From: Bacteroides timonensis
Lineage (GTDB): Bacteria > Bacteroidota > Bacteroidia > Bacteroidales > Bacteroidaceae
Reading direction: 5' to 3'
NCBI RefSeq assembly: GCF_000513195.1
Contig: NZ_CBVI010000073.1
Location: forward strand, 1-64,000
Length of the DNA stretch: 64,000 bases
The notes beneath the pieces were generated by a model. That model ran no database searches. It had not been told where the DNA came from and saw only the letters and a program-made list of their open reading frames with translations. Every line of letters starts with the position of its first letter. The stretch's first letter is position 1. Below, piece after piece: positions 42,894 to 51,468 of this stretch. Both the position numbers and the translations under genes were made by a program.

Positions 42894-43652
42894 ATGGAAA
42901 GATGTTTATATAATAAAGTTTGTATTATTACCGGTGCTGCACAAGGTATCGGTAAATCTATAGCTGAACGTTTTGCTTCGGATGGTGCAATAGTTTATGC
43001 TTGCGACCGTGCTGAAGGAGTTATGGATGAATGGGCGAAAGCTTGTTCAGAAGATAATAATACTCGTGTGCTTCCTTTGTATTTTGATGTGACGGATGCT
43101 ACAGCTGTAAAATCAGCCTTTATGTCCGTATTCAAACAAGAAGGTCGTATTGATGCACTGATTAACAATGCGGGTGTGGTATTTAATAAGAAAATCGGTA
43201 TGATATTGCGCCTGGAAACAGAACTGATGTTCCGTGTGAATGTAATAGCTGTAATTGAAATGATTCAGCTGGTTTCTCGTTTGATGGCTCGCAATCACAG
43301 TGGTTCTATTGTAAATATAGCATCGGTAACGGCAGTACTAGGTTCACCGGGACAATCTGCTTACTCTGCAACCAAAGGAGCAATCATGGCTTTTACTAAA
43401 TCTGCAGCTAAAGAATTGGCTCCTCTGGGTATTCGTGTGAATGCTGTTGCACCGGGTATTGTCAAAACGGAACGCTTTTCAGAGCTTTATGAAGAAAGTG
43501 GTGAAAAAATCGATACTCGTATTCAAAAGATCGCTTTGGGACGCTTGGGAACTCCTGAAGATGTAGCTAATGCTTGTGCTTTTCTTGCTTCAGACCGTTC
43601 TTCTTATATTTCAGGTCAGATATTGGGAGTTGATGGCTGTGCTTCCATTTAG
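42894..43652 (+). CDS. Short-chain dehydrogenase/reductase (FabG-like, copy 2)
   Basis: 252 residues, starting one base after the stop of copy 1. Full SDR motifs: TGAAQGIGKS (13-22), NNAG (91-94), Ser144, Tyr157 and Lys161 in YSATKGAIM, then RVNAVAPGIVKT and a C-terminal SGQILGVDGC. Its closeness to FabG and its position before the ligase and second ACP suggest it belongs to a second acyl-building module. From about here on the DNA is less AT-rich than upstream. Confidence 0.84.
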   Translation: MERCLYNKVCIITGAAQGIGKSIAERFASDGAIVYACDRAEGVMDEWAKACSEDNNTRVLPLYFDVTDATAVKSAFMSVFKQEGRIDALINNAGVVFNKKIGMILRLETELMFRVNVIAVIEMIQLVSRLMARNHSGSIVNIASVTAVLGSPGQSAYSATKGAIMAFTKSAAKELAPLGIRVNAVAPGIVKTERFSELYEESGEKIDTRIQKIALGRLGTPEDVANACAFLASDRSSYISGQILGVDGCASI

Positions 43653-43667
43653 AATAAAACAAATCAA

Positions 43668-45065
43668 ATGATATTGAATTTAAATAAGCAACCGCAGGAT
43701 GCGTTTGCTGCAGTTGATGCTTTGGGGAATACCTTGAAGTATGGTGAGTTGTTGGATTTTTCCGAGAACATATCTACCATTCTTCCCAGTCGTTCCTTAT
43801 TATTCTTATTGACGGAAAATAATGTCGGGGGTATAGCCTGGAGTATAGGTTGTATCAATTCCGGCAATGTCCCTTTAATATTGAATGCGCATATTGAAAA
43901 GGAACTTCTTCATAATCTACTTGATATTTACCGCCCTTCTTATGTTTGTGTGCCTTCATTGATGGCAGTTGACCTGCATTATGAAATGGTTTGTGAATAT
44001 TATGGCTATATTCTCTTGCGTTCAGGAATGGAAGATTGTGCGATGCATCCTGATCTATCTCATCTTTTGCCTACTTCCGGCTCAACAGGTAGTCCCAAGT
44101 TGGTACGGCATAAATATGGTAATATAGAAGCGGCGGCCTTAAATATCTCTACTTTCTTTGGCCTGACTTCCAATGACCGTCCTTTGCTTGTCCTTCCATT
44201 ATATTATACTATGGGGCTGTCAGTGGTATTCAGTCATCTTTATGTTGGAGCTACTGTGTTGATAACCAATCAAAGTATGACCGACAAAGCTTTCTGGATT
44301 TTTATGAAAGAACAGCATGCCACCAGTTTTACAGGTGTTCCTTATAGTTTTGAGATATTAAATCTGATGCGCTTTTTCCGTATGGACTTACCTGATTTGA
44401 CACTGCTTACTCAAGGAGGCGGAAAAATGCCGCGTCAGTTGAATTTGAAATTCGCAGAATACTGCCGTGATAACGGGAAACGTTGGATTGCTACTTATGG
44501 ACAGTCAGAAGGTACTGCCCGTATGGCTTATCTTCCACCGGAGTATGCGATTTCAAAGTGTGGCAGTATAGGACGTGCGGTTCCGAATGCAGAATTGTCA
44601 TTGATAGACGGTGATGGCTCTGTAATAGAATTGCCAAACACGGAGGGTGAGATGTGTTATCGCGGTAAAAATGTAACGATGGGGTATGCTCGTAAACGCG
44701 AGGATTTACTGTTGGGTGATGAGCGTAACGGTTTTATGCGTACGGGTGATCTTGCCTATCGTGATAAAGACGGGTGTTATTATATTGTAGGTCGTATGGG
44801 GCGCTTCTTAAAACTGTATGGAATGCGTATCGGATTGGATGAGTGTGAACAGATTATTAAAGGTAAATGCCCGATAGAATGTGCCTGTGTGGGTACGGAT
44901 GAAAAAATGATTGTTTATCTGACCAATAATCAATACGTGACTGCGGTAAAGGAAATATTGATAGAAAAGACCAAACTTGTAGCGTCGGCTTTTGAGGTGA
45001 GAATAATAGATAGTATTCCTAAGAATGAAGCCGGAAAGATATTATACAGTAAGTTGAATTTATAA
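43668..45065 (+). CDS. AMP-forming acyl ligase (acyl-ACP synthetase-like)
   Basis: 465 residues of the ANL superfamily. Visible motifs: P-loop LPTSGSTGSPKL (about 134-145), TYGQSEGTARM, the RTGDLAYRDKDG hinge region, YIVGRMGRFLKLYGMRIG, and the C-terminal catalytic Lys457 in NEAGKILYSK. It activates a carboxylic acid with ATP and transfers it to a thiol. Placed 14 bp before ACP 2, it likely loads that ACP. It is short for the family but complete. The acid it activates is unknown. Confidence 0.87.
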   Translation: MILNLNKQPQDAFAAVDALGNTLKYGELLDFSENISTILPSRSLLFLLTENNVGGIAWSIGCINSGNVPLILNAHIEKELLHNLLDIYRPSYVCVPSLMAVDLHYEMVCEYYGYILLRSGMEDCAMHPDLSHLLPTSGSTGSPKLVRHKYGNIEAAALNISTFFGLTSNDRPLLVLPLYYTMGLSVVFSHLYVGATVLITNQSMTDKAFWIFMKEQHATSFTGVPYSFEILNLMRFFRMDLPDLTLLTQGGGKMPRQLNLKFAEYCRDNGKRWIATYGQSEGTARMAYLPPEYAISKCGSIGRAVPNAELSLIDGDGSVIELPNTEGEMCYRGKNVTMGYARKREDLLLGDERNGFMRTGDLAYRDKDGCYYIVGRMGRFLKLYGMRIGLDECEQIIKGKCPIECACVGTDEKMIVYLTNNQYVTAVKEILIEKTKLVASAFEVRIIDSIPKNEAGKILYSKLNL

Positions 45066-45079
45066 AAATAGAGAATGTA

Positions 45080-45319
45080 ATGACGAATATTGAAAAATAC
45101 AATGATGCTTTTGTTGAAGTGTTTGGTGTGGATAGTTCTGTACTGAATGATGATTTTTCGAAAGAGAACGTTGAATCATGGGACTCTGTTCACCAGTTGA
45201 ATATCATTGCTTTGTTGGAAGAGTCTTTTGATGTGATGTTCGATCCGGAAGATATTATGGAGTTCACTTCCTATGGTAGGGGGCGTGAAATCTTGAAAAA
45301 GTATGATGTTGAACTCTAA
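45080..45319 (+). CDS. Acyl carrier protein 2 of the capsule locus
   Basis: 79 residues, acidic. The phosphopantetheine site is ESWDSVHQLN (Ser36). It differs strongly from ACP 1, so the two are probably not interchangeable. It sits between the AMP ligase (14-bp gap) and the second KAS III (11-bp gap), which suggests it carries the ligase product to that enzyme. Confidence 0.86.
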   Translation: MTNIEKYNDAFVEVFGVDSSVLNDDFSKENVESWDSVHQLNIIALLEESFDVMFDPEDIMEFTSYGRGREILKKYDVEL

Positions 45320-45330
45320 CGGGTTACACT

Positions 45331-46389
45331 ATGGCAAGATGGAAAATTAAGAATGTCGGCATGAAGGGAGTGGCTATGGCTGTTCCTGAGAATGTGGTGA
45401 AGACATCTGATTTTGATTTTTTTTCTCAGGAAGAGGCGGAAGTATTTGATAATACAGTCGGCATAAGAAGACGTCGTATTGCTCCGGATAATATGTGTGC
45501 TTCGGACATGTGCCAAGCTGCCGCTGAGAAGTTACTTGAAGAACTGGGATGGGAGAGGGATAGTATTGATGTTCTGCTGTTTGAATCCGTAACAGGTGAT
45601 TATCGTACTCCGCCCACTTCTTGTATATTGCAAGACAGATTAGCGTTGCCGGAGAACTGTTTCTGTATGGATATCCCTATGGGATGCTGTGGATGCATGT
45701 ATGCAATAACGGTTGCTGGCAATTTGTTGACGACTGGTAATGTAAAGCGTGCTTTGTTACTGATTGGTGATACGGCATTGCGTATGGGGTCGATGAAGGA
45801 CAAGAGTCGCGTACCATTGTTTGGTGACTGTGGTACGGCAATAGCTTTAGAATATGACGAGGCGGCTAATGATATTGTTGTTGATTTTCATACTTATGGT
45901 AAGGGATATGAAGCATTGATGACCCCTCACGGTGGTTTTCGTCATCCGGCTACACCGGAATCTTTTGAATACGAGGATTTCGGTAATGGTATTGTTCGTG
46001 CTCCTATCCATACTCTGATAAATGGAATGAATGTTTTCTCATTCGCAATATCTCGTCCTCCCAAATCTGTAGAGAAATTTTTGGCAGATTATAAAATTAA
46101 TCGCGATACGGATATTGATTACTTCTTAATTCACCAGGCTAATAAAATGATCGTTGACCGTATCGTTAAGAAGCTCAAACTTCCTAAGGAAAAGGTGCCT
46201 TATAATTTGGAAGAATTTGGAAATTTGGGAGGTGCTTCGATCCCTTCATTAATGGTGACGCGACTTCGGGAACATTTGATGTCGAAAGAGACTACATTGT
46301 TAATGTCTTCGTTTGGCTTAGGATTAACATGGGGGACTATGTGGATGAAGATAAAGCCAATGATTGTACCTAAAATAGTTAACTGTTAA
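45331..46389 (+). CDS. KAS III-like 3-oxoacyl-ACP synthase (copy 2)
   Basis: 352 residues. The catalytic triad is intact: Cys119 in IPMGCCGCMYA, His268 in LIHQANKMI and Asn298 in EEFGNLGGASIP. It is a diverged paralogue of the copy at 41088 with the same overall layout (VGIRRRRIA near 43-51, TPPTSCILQDRL near 93-104). It may extend or transfer the acyl unit loaded on ACP 2. The presence of two KAS III enzymes with two ACPs in one capsule operon is unusual. Confidence 0.87.
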   Translation: MARWKIKNVGMKGVAMAVPENVVKTSDFDFFSQEEAEVFDNTVGIRRRRIAPDNMCASDMCQAAAEKLLEELGWERDSIDVLLFESVTGDYRTPPTSCILQDRLALPENCFCMDIPMGCCGCMYAITVAGNLLTTGNVKRALLLIGDTALRMGSMKDKSRVPLFGDCGTAIALEYDEAANDIVVDFHTYGKGYEALMTPHGGFRHPATPESFEYEDFGNGIVRAPIHTLINGMNVFSFAISRPPKSVEKFLADYKINRDTDIDYFLIHQANKMIVDRIVKKLKLPKEKVPYNLEEFGNLGGASIPSLMVTRLREHLMSKETTLLMSSFGLGLTWGTMWMKIKPMIVPKIVNC

Positions 46390-46446
46390 GGTCGAGTTCG
46401 CAAATAAGTATATGAAGTATAACATGCTTATAATTTTTTTATTAAT

Positions 46447-46878
46447 ATGATACTTAGTCAATGTAGGGTGTGGATATATGAGATACTAATAAAGTGCCAT
46501 GCCTGGAAATATAGAAGTCTTTATGGTATGGAAATAGGAGAGGGAGCCGCAATATCACGAAAGGCTTCACTTGATAAAAGCATTAATCCTATGGGAATAC
46601 ATATTGGTAAAAAGACAAGGTTAACGGGAGGAGTGGTCGTACTTGCACATGATGCTAGTCGTGGCATTAAAACTGACACATATATTGGTGATAATTGTTT
46701 TATTGGTGTTAGATCTATTATTATGCCTGGAATAAAAATTGGTAATGAAGTGGTGGTAGGTGCTGGTTCGGTAGTAACCAAAGATGTTCCGAATAATTGT
46801 ATGGTAGTGGGAAACCCTGCAAAAATAATCAAAGAGAATATTCATTGCGGAGAATATGGCGTAATAAAAAACAGCTAA
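46447..46878 (+). CDS. Hexapeptide-repeat acyltransferase
   Basis: 143 residues. The left-handed beta-helix is clear: IHIGKKTRLTGGVVVLAHDA, YIGDNCFIGVRSIIMPGIKI, GNEVVVGAGSVVTKDVPNNC and the closing MVVGNPAKIIKEN. This is the maltose/galactoside O-acetyltransferase type. It would acylate a capsule sugar hydroxyl or amino group, with acetyl-CoA or, given the neighbours, an acyl-ACP as donor. It comes right after the second KAS III. Confidence 0.82.
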   Translation: MILSQCRVWIYEILIKCHAWKYRSLYGMEIGEGAAISRKASLDKSINPMGIHIGKKTRLTGGVVVLAHDASRGIKTDTYIGDNCFIGVRSIIMPGIKIGNEVVVGAGSVVTKDVPNNCMVVGNPAKIIKENIHCGEYGVIKNS

Positions 46879-47215
46879 TAATATAAATGATGTTTACTTG
46901 TTAATGAAAAAGAAGATTTTGAAGAAGAGGATATGAGTGTCATTGTAAGATGAAGTGCAAATAGAATGATATTATTAGCTTTATATAAATGGGTATGTTT
47001 ACTATAGTAAGATTCTATATAGGAGAATATATAAAGTAAAAAGATTTTCATTATGCTATCTTCATTTTTTATAATAGATAATATTCTTCTATATTCATGA
47101 AAATATTGTTGTTAATATCATTTTAAGAATAAGAACAGGGTAAAAGAATAAATTTCAAGAATAGAATTATGAATTCTGCTTTAAGTAGAATTGTAGTGTC
47201 TTAGTAAAAATTATT
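46879..47215 (+). other. AT-rich gap without a supported gene
   Basis: This 337-bp stretch inside the capsule operon is very rich in A and T and has stops in all frames I followed. It has short inverted pieces such as GAATT...GAATT but no convincing terminator or promoter. It may mark a join between two gene blocks of different origin, or a decayed gene. Confidence 0.4.
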
Positions 47216-48004
47216 ATGAAATATAGAGTAAATGTGTTTTGGACGGGAGGGCTGGATTCTACCTACCGTATATGCCAGTTGTCAAAATTGAATGTTGATA
47301 TCTATCCCTATTATTTTCGATTCCCTTTTAGACATAATATAAATGAGGAGTTGCAAGCAATAAATATAATGACTACCAAAATCAGTCAAAGAGAAGATAC
47401 TAAGGCTACCTTGCATCCACTTCAAATTATTGAAATGGATCAAATTGATAATGATAAGGATATTATAGAGGCTTATAACTGGGTAAAAGAACATTCGGTT
47501 GTTGAGTTTGGACTTAAAAGATTTCCTATCCAATATTTATATTTGGCTTCATTTTGTAAAAAAGAAGGTGTAAAATGCGAAATAGGAATGGAATATGAAC
47601 CACATAATCGGATGTTTTCTATTATAAGTAAGTACGGAGCATTACAGAAGGTAGAAAATGATGAGATTGCCTATTTCCAGCTGAATTTAGAAAAATCAAA
47701 TCCGTATTTAGTAACTCTATTACAATATTTCTATTATCCAATACCATTATTTTATATGTCAAAATTAGATGAGGTTGAAGAGTATAAAAAGATGGGGATG
47801 TATGATGTTATGAAAGATACATGGTTCTGCCACCATCCAATAAATGGCAAACCTTGTGGCTTTTGTTCGCCATGTAGACAAGTTGTCGCTGCAAAAATGT
47901 CATATCGATTACCACAATCTGCAATTTGGAGAAATAGATTTGCATATGTATTTTTATTATGGACTGATAAAATAAGGCCATTGGTTAAAAAAGTGTTCAG
48001 ATAG
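47216..48004 (+). CDS. QueC-like PP-loop ATPase
   Basis: 262 residues. The N-terminal PP-loop WTGGLDSTYRI (residues 9-19) binds ATP and adenylates a substrate. The C-terminal zinc site TWFCHHPINGKPCGFCSPCR (Cys205, Cys214, Cys217, Cys220) has the same spacing as in 7-cyano-7-deazaguanine synthase QueC. The middle is divergent. QueC turns a carboxylate into a nitrile with ammonia; here the setting is a capsule locus with no queuosine genes, next to an ATP-grasp ligase. A role in amidating or modifying a sugar carboxylate is possible. The family call is firm; the substrate is unknown. Confidence 0.7.
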   Translation: MKYRVNVFWTGGLDSTYRICQLSKLNVDIYPYYFRFPFRHNINEELQAINIMTTKISQREDTKATLHPLQIIEMDQIDNDKDIIEAYNWVKEHSVVEFGLKRFPIQYLYLASFCKKEGVKCEIGMEYEPHNRMFSIISKYGALQKVENDEIAYFQLNLEKSNPYLVTLLQYFYYPIPLFYMSKLDEVEEYKKMGMYDVMKDTWFCHHPINGKPCGFCSPCRQVVAAKMSYRLPQSAIWRNRFAYVFLLWTDKIRPLVKKVFR

Positions 48005-49156
48005 ATGAATTATTCCATTTTGATTTTAGATGCAGATGGCACTCAAATGCTTCCTGTAGCGGAAACTTTATGTAGGCAAGGATATATACTTCATGGTTTC
48101 TATAATCACAAACTGTCTTATGGTTATGGTTGTCGTTATGTAAAGTTTAAAAATATAATCTATTACTCTTCTGAAGACAATTATGTGAAGGATATCTTGG
48201 ATTATGCAAAAAACTTCAATATTGATGTTCTTTTTCCTATGAGTGATAGAACAGCAGCTATTATTAGTAAGTATAGAGAAAAATTGAAGGAGCGGTTTCA
48301 TTTTGTAACGCCAGATTACGACGTTTTTTGTTTAGGATATGATAAAAATGCATTGATGCATGTTTGTGCCGAAAATAATATCCCCCATCCGCGTACGATT
48401 GATTTAGATGATAAAGAAAATGTAGATGAGTCAATTTTTCCGGCTTTGATTAAGCCTAACATAACTACGGGAGGTAGAGGTATGGTTTTAGTCCATTCAA
48501 TAACAGAATTTAATCAAAAAATTTCTCAAATAAAGGAACAATATGGTGCTTGCCATTTGCAAGAATTTATTCAATCTGGCGGAAAACAAATAAAAGTCCA
48601 ATTATTTGTGAATGACAAAAGTGAATTGCTTTATTTTTCGGTACTACATAAACAACGATATTATCCAGAAAATGGAGGAAGTAGTTCTTGTAATGAAACA
48701 ATATTAGATGAAAAAGTTGTTCAATACTGTCATAAGGTATTACAAAATATTCATTGGGTTGGTTTTGCAGATTTTGATTTAATAGAAGATCCCAAAGATG
48801 GTATATTGAAAATCATGGAAATAAACCCTCGCGTTCCGGCGTGTGTGAAATCTGCAATAAAATCGGGAACTGATTATGCTCGAATATATGTAGATTATGC
48901 ATTGGGCAACTCTATGCAAGAATATATTTCATTGCCAGGATATAAACTTCGTCATCTTGGTTTTGAGATTTTATGGTTTTTGCATAGTAAAGAAAGGTTT
49001 AGAACTAAACCTTCATGGTTTCATTTTTGGGGTCATAAAATGTATTATCAAGATTTTTCATCGAGAGATCCATTGCCATTTATTTATGGAACATTGGCGA
49101 ATATAAAGAAACAGTTATCTCCTTCATTTAGGAAACAAAAAACAGGTCTACGATGA
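48005..49156 (+). CDS. ATP-grasp ligase
   Basis: 383 residues. The ATP-grasp signatures are visible: YDKNALMHVCAENNIPHPRT, the glycine-rich loop FPALIKPNITTGGRGMVLV (near 145-165), and the metal-binding end IMEINPRVPA. Enzymes of this fold join a carboxylate to an amine through an acyl phosphate. It starts at the base after the PP-loop stop codon, so the two are translationally coupled. It could attach an amino acid or amine to a sugar acid in the capsule, as known for other amide-substituted polysaccharides; this is inference. It overlaps the deacetylase by 4 bases. Confidence 0.82.
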   Translation: MNYSILILDADGTQMLPVAETLCRQGYILHGFYNHKLSYGYGCRYVKFKNIIYYSSEDNYVKDILDYAKNFNIDVLFPMSDRTAAIISKYREKLKERFHFVTPDYDVFCLGYDKNALMHVCAENNIPHPRTIDLDDKENVDESIFPALIKPNITTGGRGMVLVHSITEFNQKISQIKEQYGACHLQEFIQSGGKQIKVQLFVNDKSELLYFSVLHKQRYYPENGGSSSCNETILDEKVVQYCHKVLQNIHWVGFADFDLIEDPKDGILKIMEINPRVPACVKSAIKSGTDYARIYVDYALGNSMQEYISLPGYKLRHLGFEILWFLHSKERFRTKPSWFHFWGHKMYYQDFSSRDPLPFIYGTLANIKKQLSPSFRKQKTGLR

Positions 49157-50031
49157 AAATATTATCTTTTGATATTGAGGAATGGTATATTGAAAAGCAC
49201 TTTAAGGGTGGACGAAAAGAGAAATATCGTCAGTATGATAAGTTGTTTGATTGGATTTTGAATACACTTGATAAAAGTAATTCCAAAGCAACATTCTTCT
49301 GTGTGGGTCAATTAGCTGTAGAGTTTCCAGAGGTATTGAAAAGAATTTCTGATAATGGTCACGAAGTAGGTAGTCATTCAAATCGGCATCTGTGGATAAA
49401 CAAGATGACTAGACAGGAATTTGCAGAAGATACACGTATTGCTGTGCAAGAAATCGAGAATTTGATTGGCAAAAAAGTAAGCAGTTTCCGTGCACCGGCT
49501 TTCTCAATAGGGAAAGATAATGACTGGGCATTTGAAATATTGGCAGAAAATGGGATTGAATATGATTGTTCTGTTTTTCCAGCTAGTCGGGATTTGGGAG
49601 GATTTCCCCAGTTTACTTCGACTATACCTTCGTTGGTTAAAAAGAACGATTATACGATTAAGGAGTTGCCAGTCTGTCCTGCCAGATTAATGGGAAAAGC
49701 GGTACCATTTTCGGGTGGCGGCTATTTCAGATTAGTGCCATTGTGGTTGCATAAGGAACTTATTAGTCACATGGATTATGTGATGTTCTATTTTCATATC
49801 AATGATTTAATCGAACAGAGTTCAAAGTTCATGACTAAGCAGGAATTTGAAGAATACTATAAAGAACCTGGTACATTAAAGAACCGTATAACCCGTTATG
49901 TAAAGACAAACATTGGTAAAGGAGGAGCGTTGAATAAATTGGATACTTTACTAGGGAATTATTCATTCTGTAATGTACAGCAAGCTGCTGAGTCGATAGA
50001 TTGGAATAAACAACCGTTAATTGAACTGTAG
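49153..50031 (+). CDS. Polysaccharide deacetylase family protein
   Basis: 292 residues of the NodB homology fold. Catalytic features: Asp7 in SFDIEEWY, the ATFFCVGQLA strand, His75 and His79 in EVGSHSNRHLW, and the SFRAPAFSIG motif. No signal peptide, so it is probably cytoplasmic and acts on a lipid- or nucleotide-linked sugar. It would remove an N-acetyl group, exposing an amine for acylation. It sits directly after the ATP-grasp ligase. Confidence 0.88.
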   Translation: MKILSFDIEEWYIEKHFKGGRKEKYRQYDKLFDWILNTLDKSNSKATFFCVGQLAVEFPEVLKRISDNGHEVGSHSNRHLWINKMTRQEFAEDTRIAVQEIENLIGKKVSSFRAPAFSIGKDNDWAFEILAENGIEYDCSVFPASRDLGGFPQFTSTIPSLVKKNDYTIKELPVCPARLMGKAVPFSGGGYFRLVPLWLHKELISHMDYVMFYFHINDLIEQSSKFMTKQEFEEYYKEPGTLKNRITRYVKTNIGKGGALNKLDTLLGNYSFCNVQQAAESIDWNKQPLIEL

Positions 50032-50034
50032 ATT

Positions 50035-50643
50035 ATGTATGAGAACGGATTAAAACGTGCGATAGATTTTCTTATTGTATTGTGTGCCTTACTTATCATT
50101 TGGCCAATCTTACTTATTATTATCATTTTCCTTTATTTTGCTAATAAAGGTGCTGGTGTCTTCTTTACCCAGGATCGTCCCGGGAAAAATGCCCAGATAT
50201 TTAAGGCCATTAAATTTAAGACTATGACGGATGAACGGGACGCAGAAGGTAATTTGTTGCCGGATGACGTTCGTCTGACAAAGGTCGGAAAAATAGTTCG
50301 TTCTCTTTCCATAGATGAACTGCCGCAGTTAATCAACGTTCTAAAGGGAGATATGGCATTAGTAGGACCTCGCCCTTTGTTAATCAAGTATCTTCCTTTA
50401 TATTCGGAAGAGCAATACCGCCGTCATGAAGTTCGTCCGGGAATTACGGGTTGGGCACAAGTGAATGGTCGGAATAGCATATCCTGGACTAAGAAATTTG
50501 AACTGGATGTTTGGTATGTGGATCATATCTCTTTCTGGCTGGATATAAAAATAATCTTCCTTACAATCAAAAAAGTATTTATTCGTGAAGGAATAAATAT
50601 GGAAGGAAGTGCAACTACAGAACCATTTAATGGACATAATTAA
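50035..50643 (+). CDS. Initiating sugar transferase (polyisoprenyl-phosphate type)
   Basis: 202 residues. One N-terminal span (FLIVLCALLIIWPILLIIII) is followed by the bacterial sugar transferase domain: GVFFTQDRPGKNAQIFKAIK, FKTMTDERDAEGN, LSIDELPQLINVLKGDMALV, GPRPLL and RPGITGWAQVNGRN. Small enzymes of this kind (PglC-like) load the first sugar phosphate on undecaprenyl phosphate. In Bacteroides, this gene often lies toward the end of a capsule locus, as here. Confidence 0.93.
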   Translation: MYENGLKRAIDFLIVLCALLIIWPILLIIIIFLYFANKGAGVFFTQDRPGKNAQIFKAIKFKTMTDERDAEGNLLPDDVRLTKVGKIVRSLSIDELPQLINVLKGDMALVGPRPLLIKYLPLYSEEQYRRHEVRPGITGWAQVNGRNSISWTKKFELDVWYVDHISFWLDIKIIFLTIKKVFIREGINMEGSATTEPFNGHN

Positions 50644-51264
50644 ATGTATATCCATCGGATCATAAACAGTGTGTTTACTTCAAATACGTATATTCTTACC
50701 AGTGAGGGGCTGTCGGCTTTTTTAATAGACATCGGTGATGTTCAGCCTGTAAAGGAGTTGCTGGATAACGATGGAAAAGTTGTGAAAGCAGTATTCCTGA
50801 CCCATACTCACTATGATCATATTTATGGGATCAGGGAACTGATAAAAGCATATCCGGATTGCATCATTTATACTTCCTCTTTTGGGAAGGAAGCTCTAGG
50901 CTCCGACAAGTTAAATTTCTCACGTTATCATAATGATCCCATTGTATGGACTGAAAATAATATCAGCATACTGGGAGAGGGTGATAAAATAGAAATTACG
51001 ACTGGAAATGTTTTGGAAGTACTGGAGACGCCGGGACATGATAAAAGTTGCTTAACTTATAAATTGGGTAATGATGTTTTTTCAGGCGATTCATATATTC
51101 CCGGTGTGAAAGTAATAGCTTCATTTCCGAACAGCCATAAAACGGATGCCGTAAAATCAAAAGAGCGTATTGTCCGCTTGGCGGATGGGCGTAACTTGTA
51201 CCCCGGACATGGAGATGCTTATATCCATTATAACGGTTGTATTGAACAGGGAGGCAACGGTTGA
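50644..51264 (+). CDS. Metallo-beta-lactamase-fold hydrolase
   Basis: 206 residues. The zinc site is THTHYDHIYG (His54, His56, Asp58, His59), with LETPGHDKSCLTY and FSGDSYIP downstream and a late YPGHGDAYI, all usual for glyoxalase II-like MBL proteins. It lacks a signal peptide. The substrate is unknown; within the capsule locus it might hydrolyse a thioester, for example one made on the dedicated ACPs. Its last 18 codons overlap, in another frame, the start of a GT2 remnant. Confidence 0.82.
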   Translation: MYIHRIINSVFTSNTYILTSEGLSAFLIDIGDVQPVKELLDNDGKVVKAVFLTHTHYDHIYGIRELIKAYPDCIIYTSSFGKEALGSDKLNFSRYHNDPIVWTENNISILGEGDKIEITTGNVLEVLETPGHDKSCLTYKLGNDVFSGDSYIPGVKVIASFPNSHKTDAVKSKERIVRLADGRNLYPGHGDAYIHYNGCIEQGGNG

Positions 51265-51424
51265 AGATACGCTTCGATCATGTTGGAATAGCATTGAACT
51301 TATGAAGGCATGCAGAATTAACGGTATATATACGAATTGGCTTATGCTTTTTTCCCGCTTTTTTATGAAAGTGGGAGGAGTTATCCGATGGTTGATAGTG
51401 CCTCATTATATTTGGCGGAAATAG
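51215..51424 (+). pseudogene. Remnant of a GT2 family glycosyltransferase
   Basis: A 69-residue frame starting with ATG at 51215 (another in-frame ATG is at 51209) begins LISIITVVLNREATVEDTLR, which is the typical start of a GT-A family 2 glycosyltransferase (nucleotide-binding strand and first helix). It then passes at once to KACRINGIYTNWLMLFSRFF, which resembles the C-terminal region of such enzymes. The central part with the DxD and catalytic sites is missing. The simplest reading is an internal deletion of about 180 residues. It overlaps the end of the MBL gene in another frame. Confidence 0.6.
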
Positions 51425-51468
51425 CCATCCCTCTTTTTAGATTTATAGTTTTATAATCACATAATTTT

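Noticed and set aside
46879..47215. A decayed gene in the AT-rich gap
   Set aside because: No stretch of sequence resembles a known protein in any frame, so only a gap is reported.
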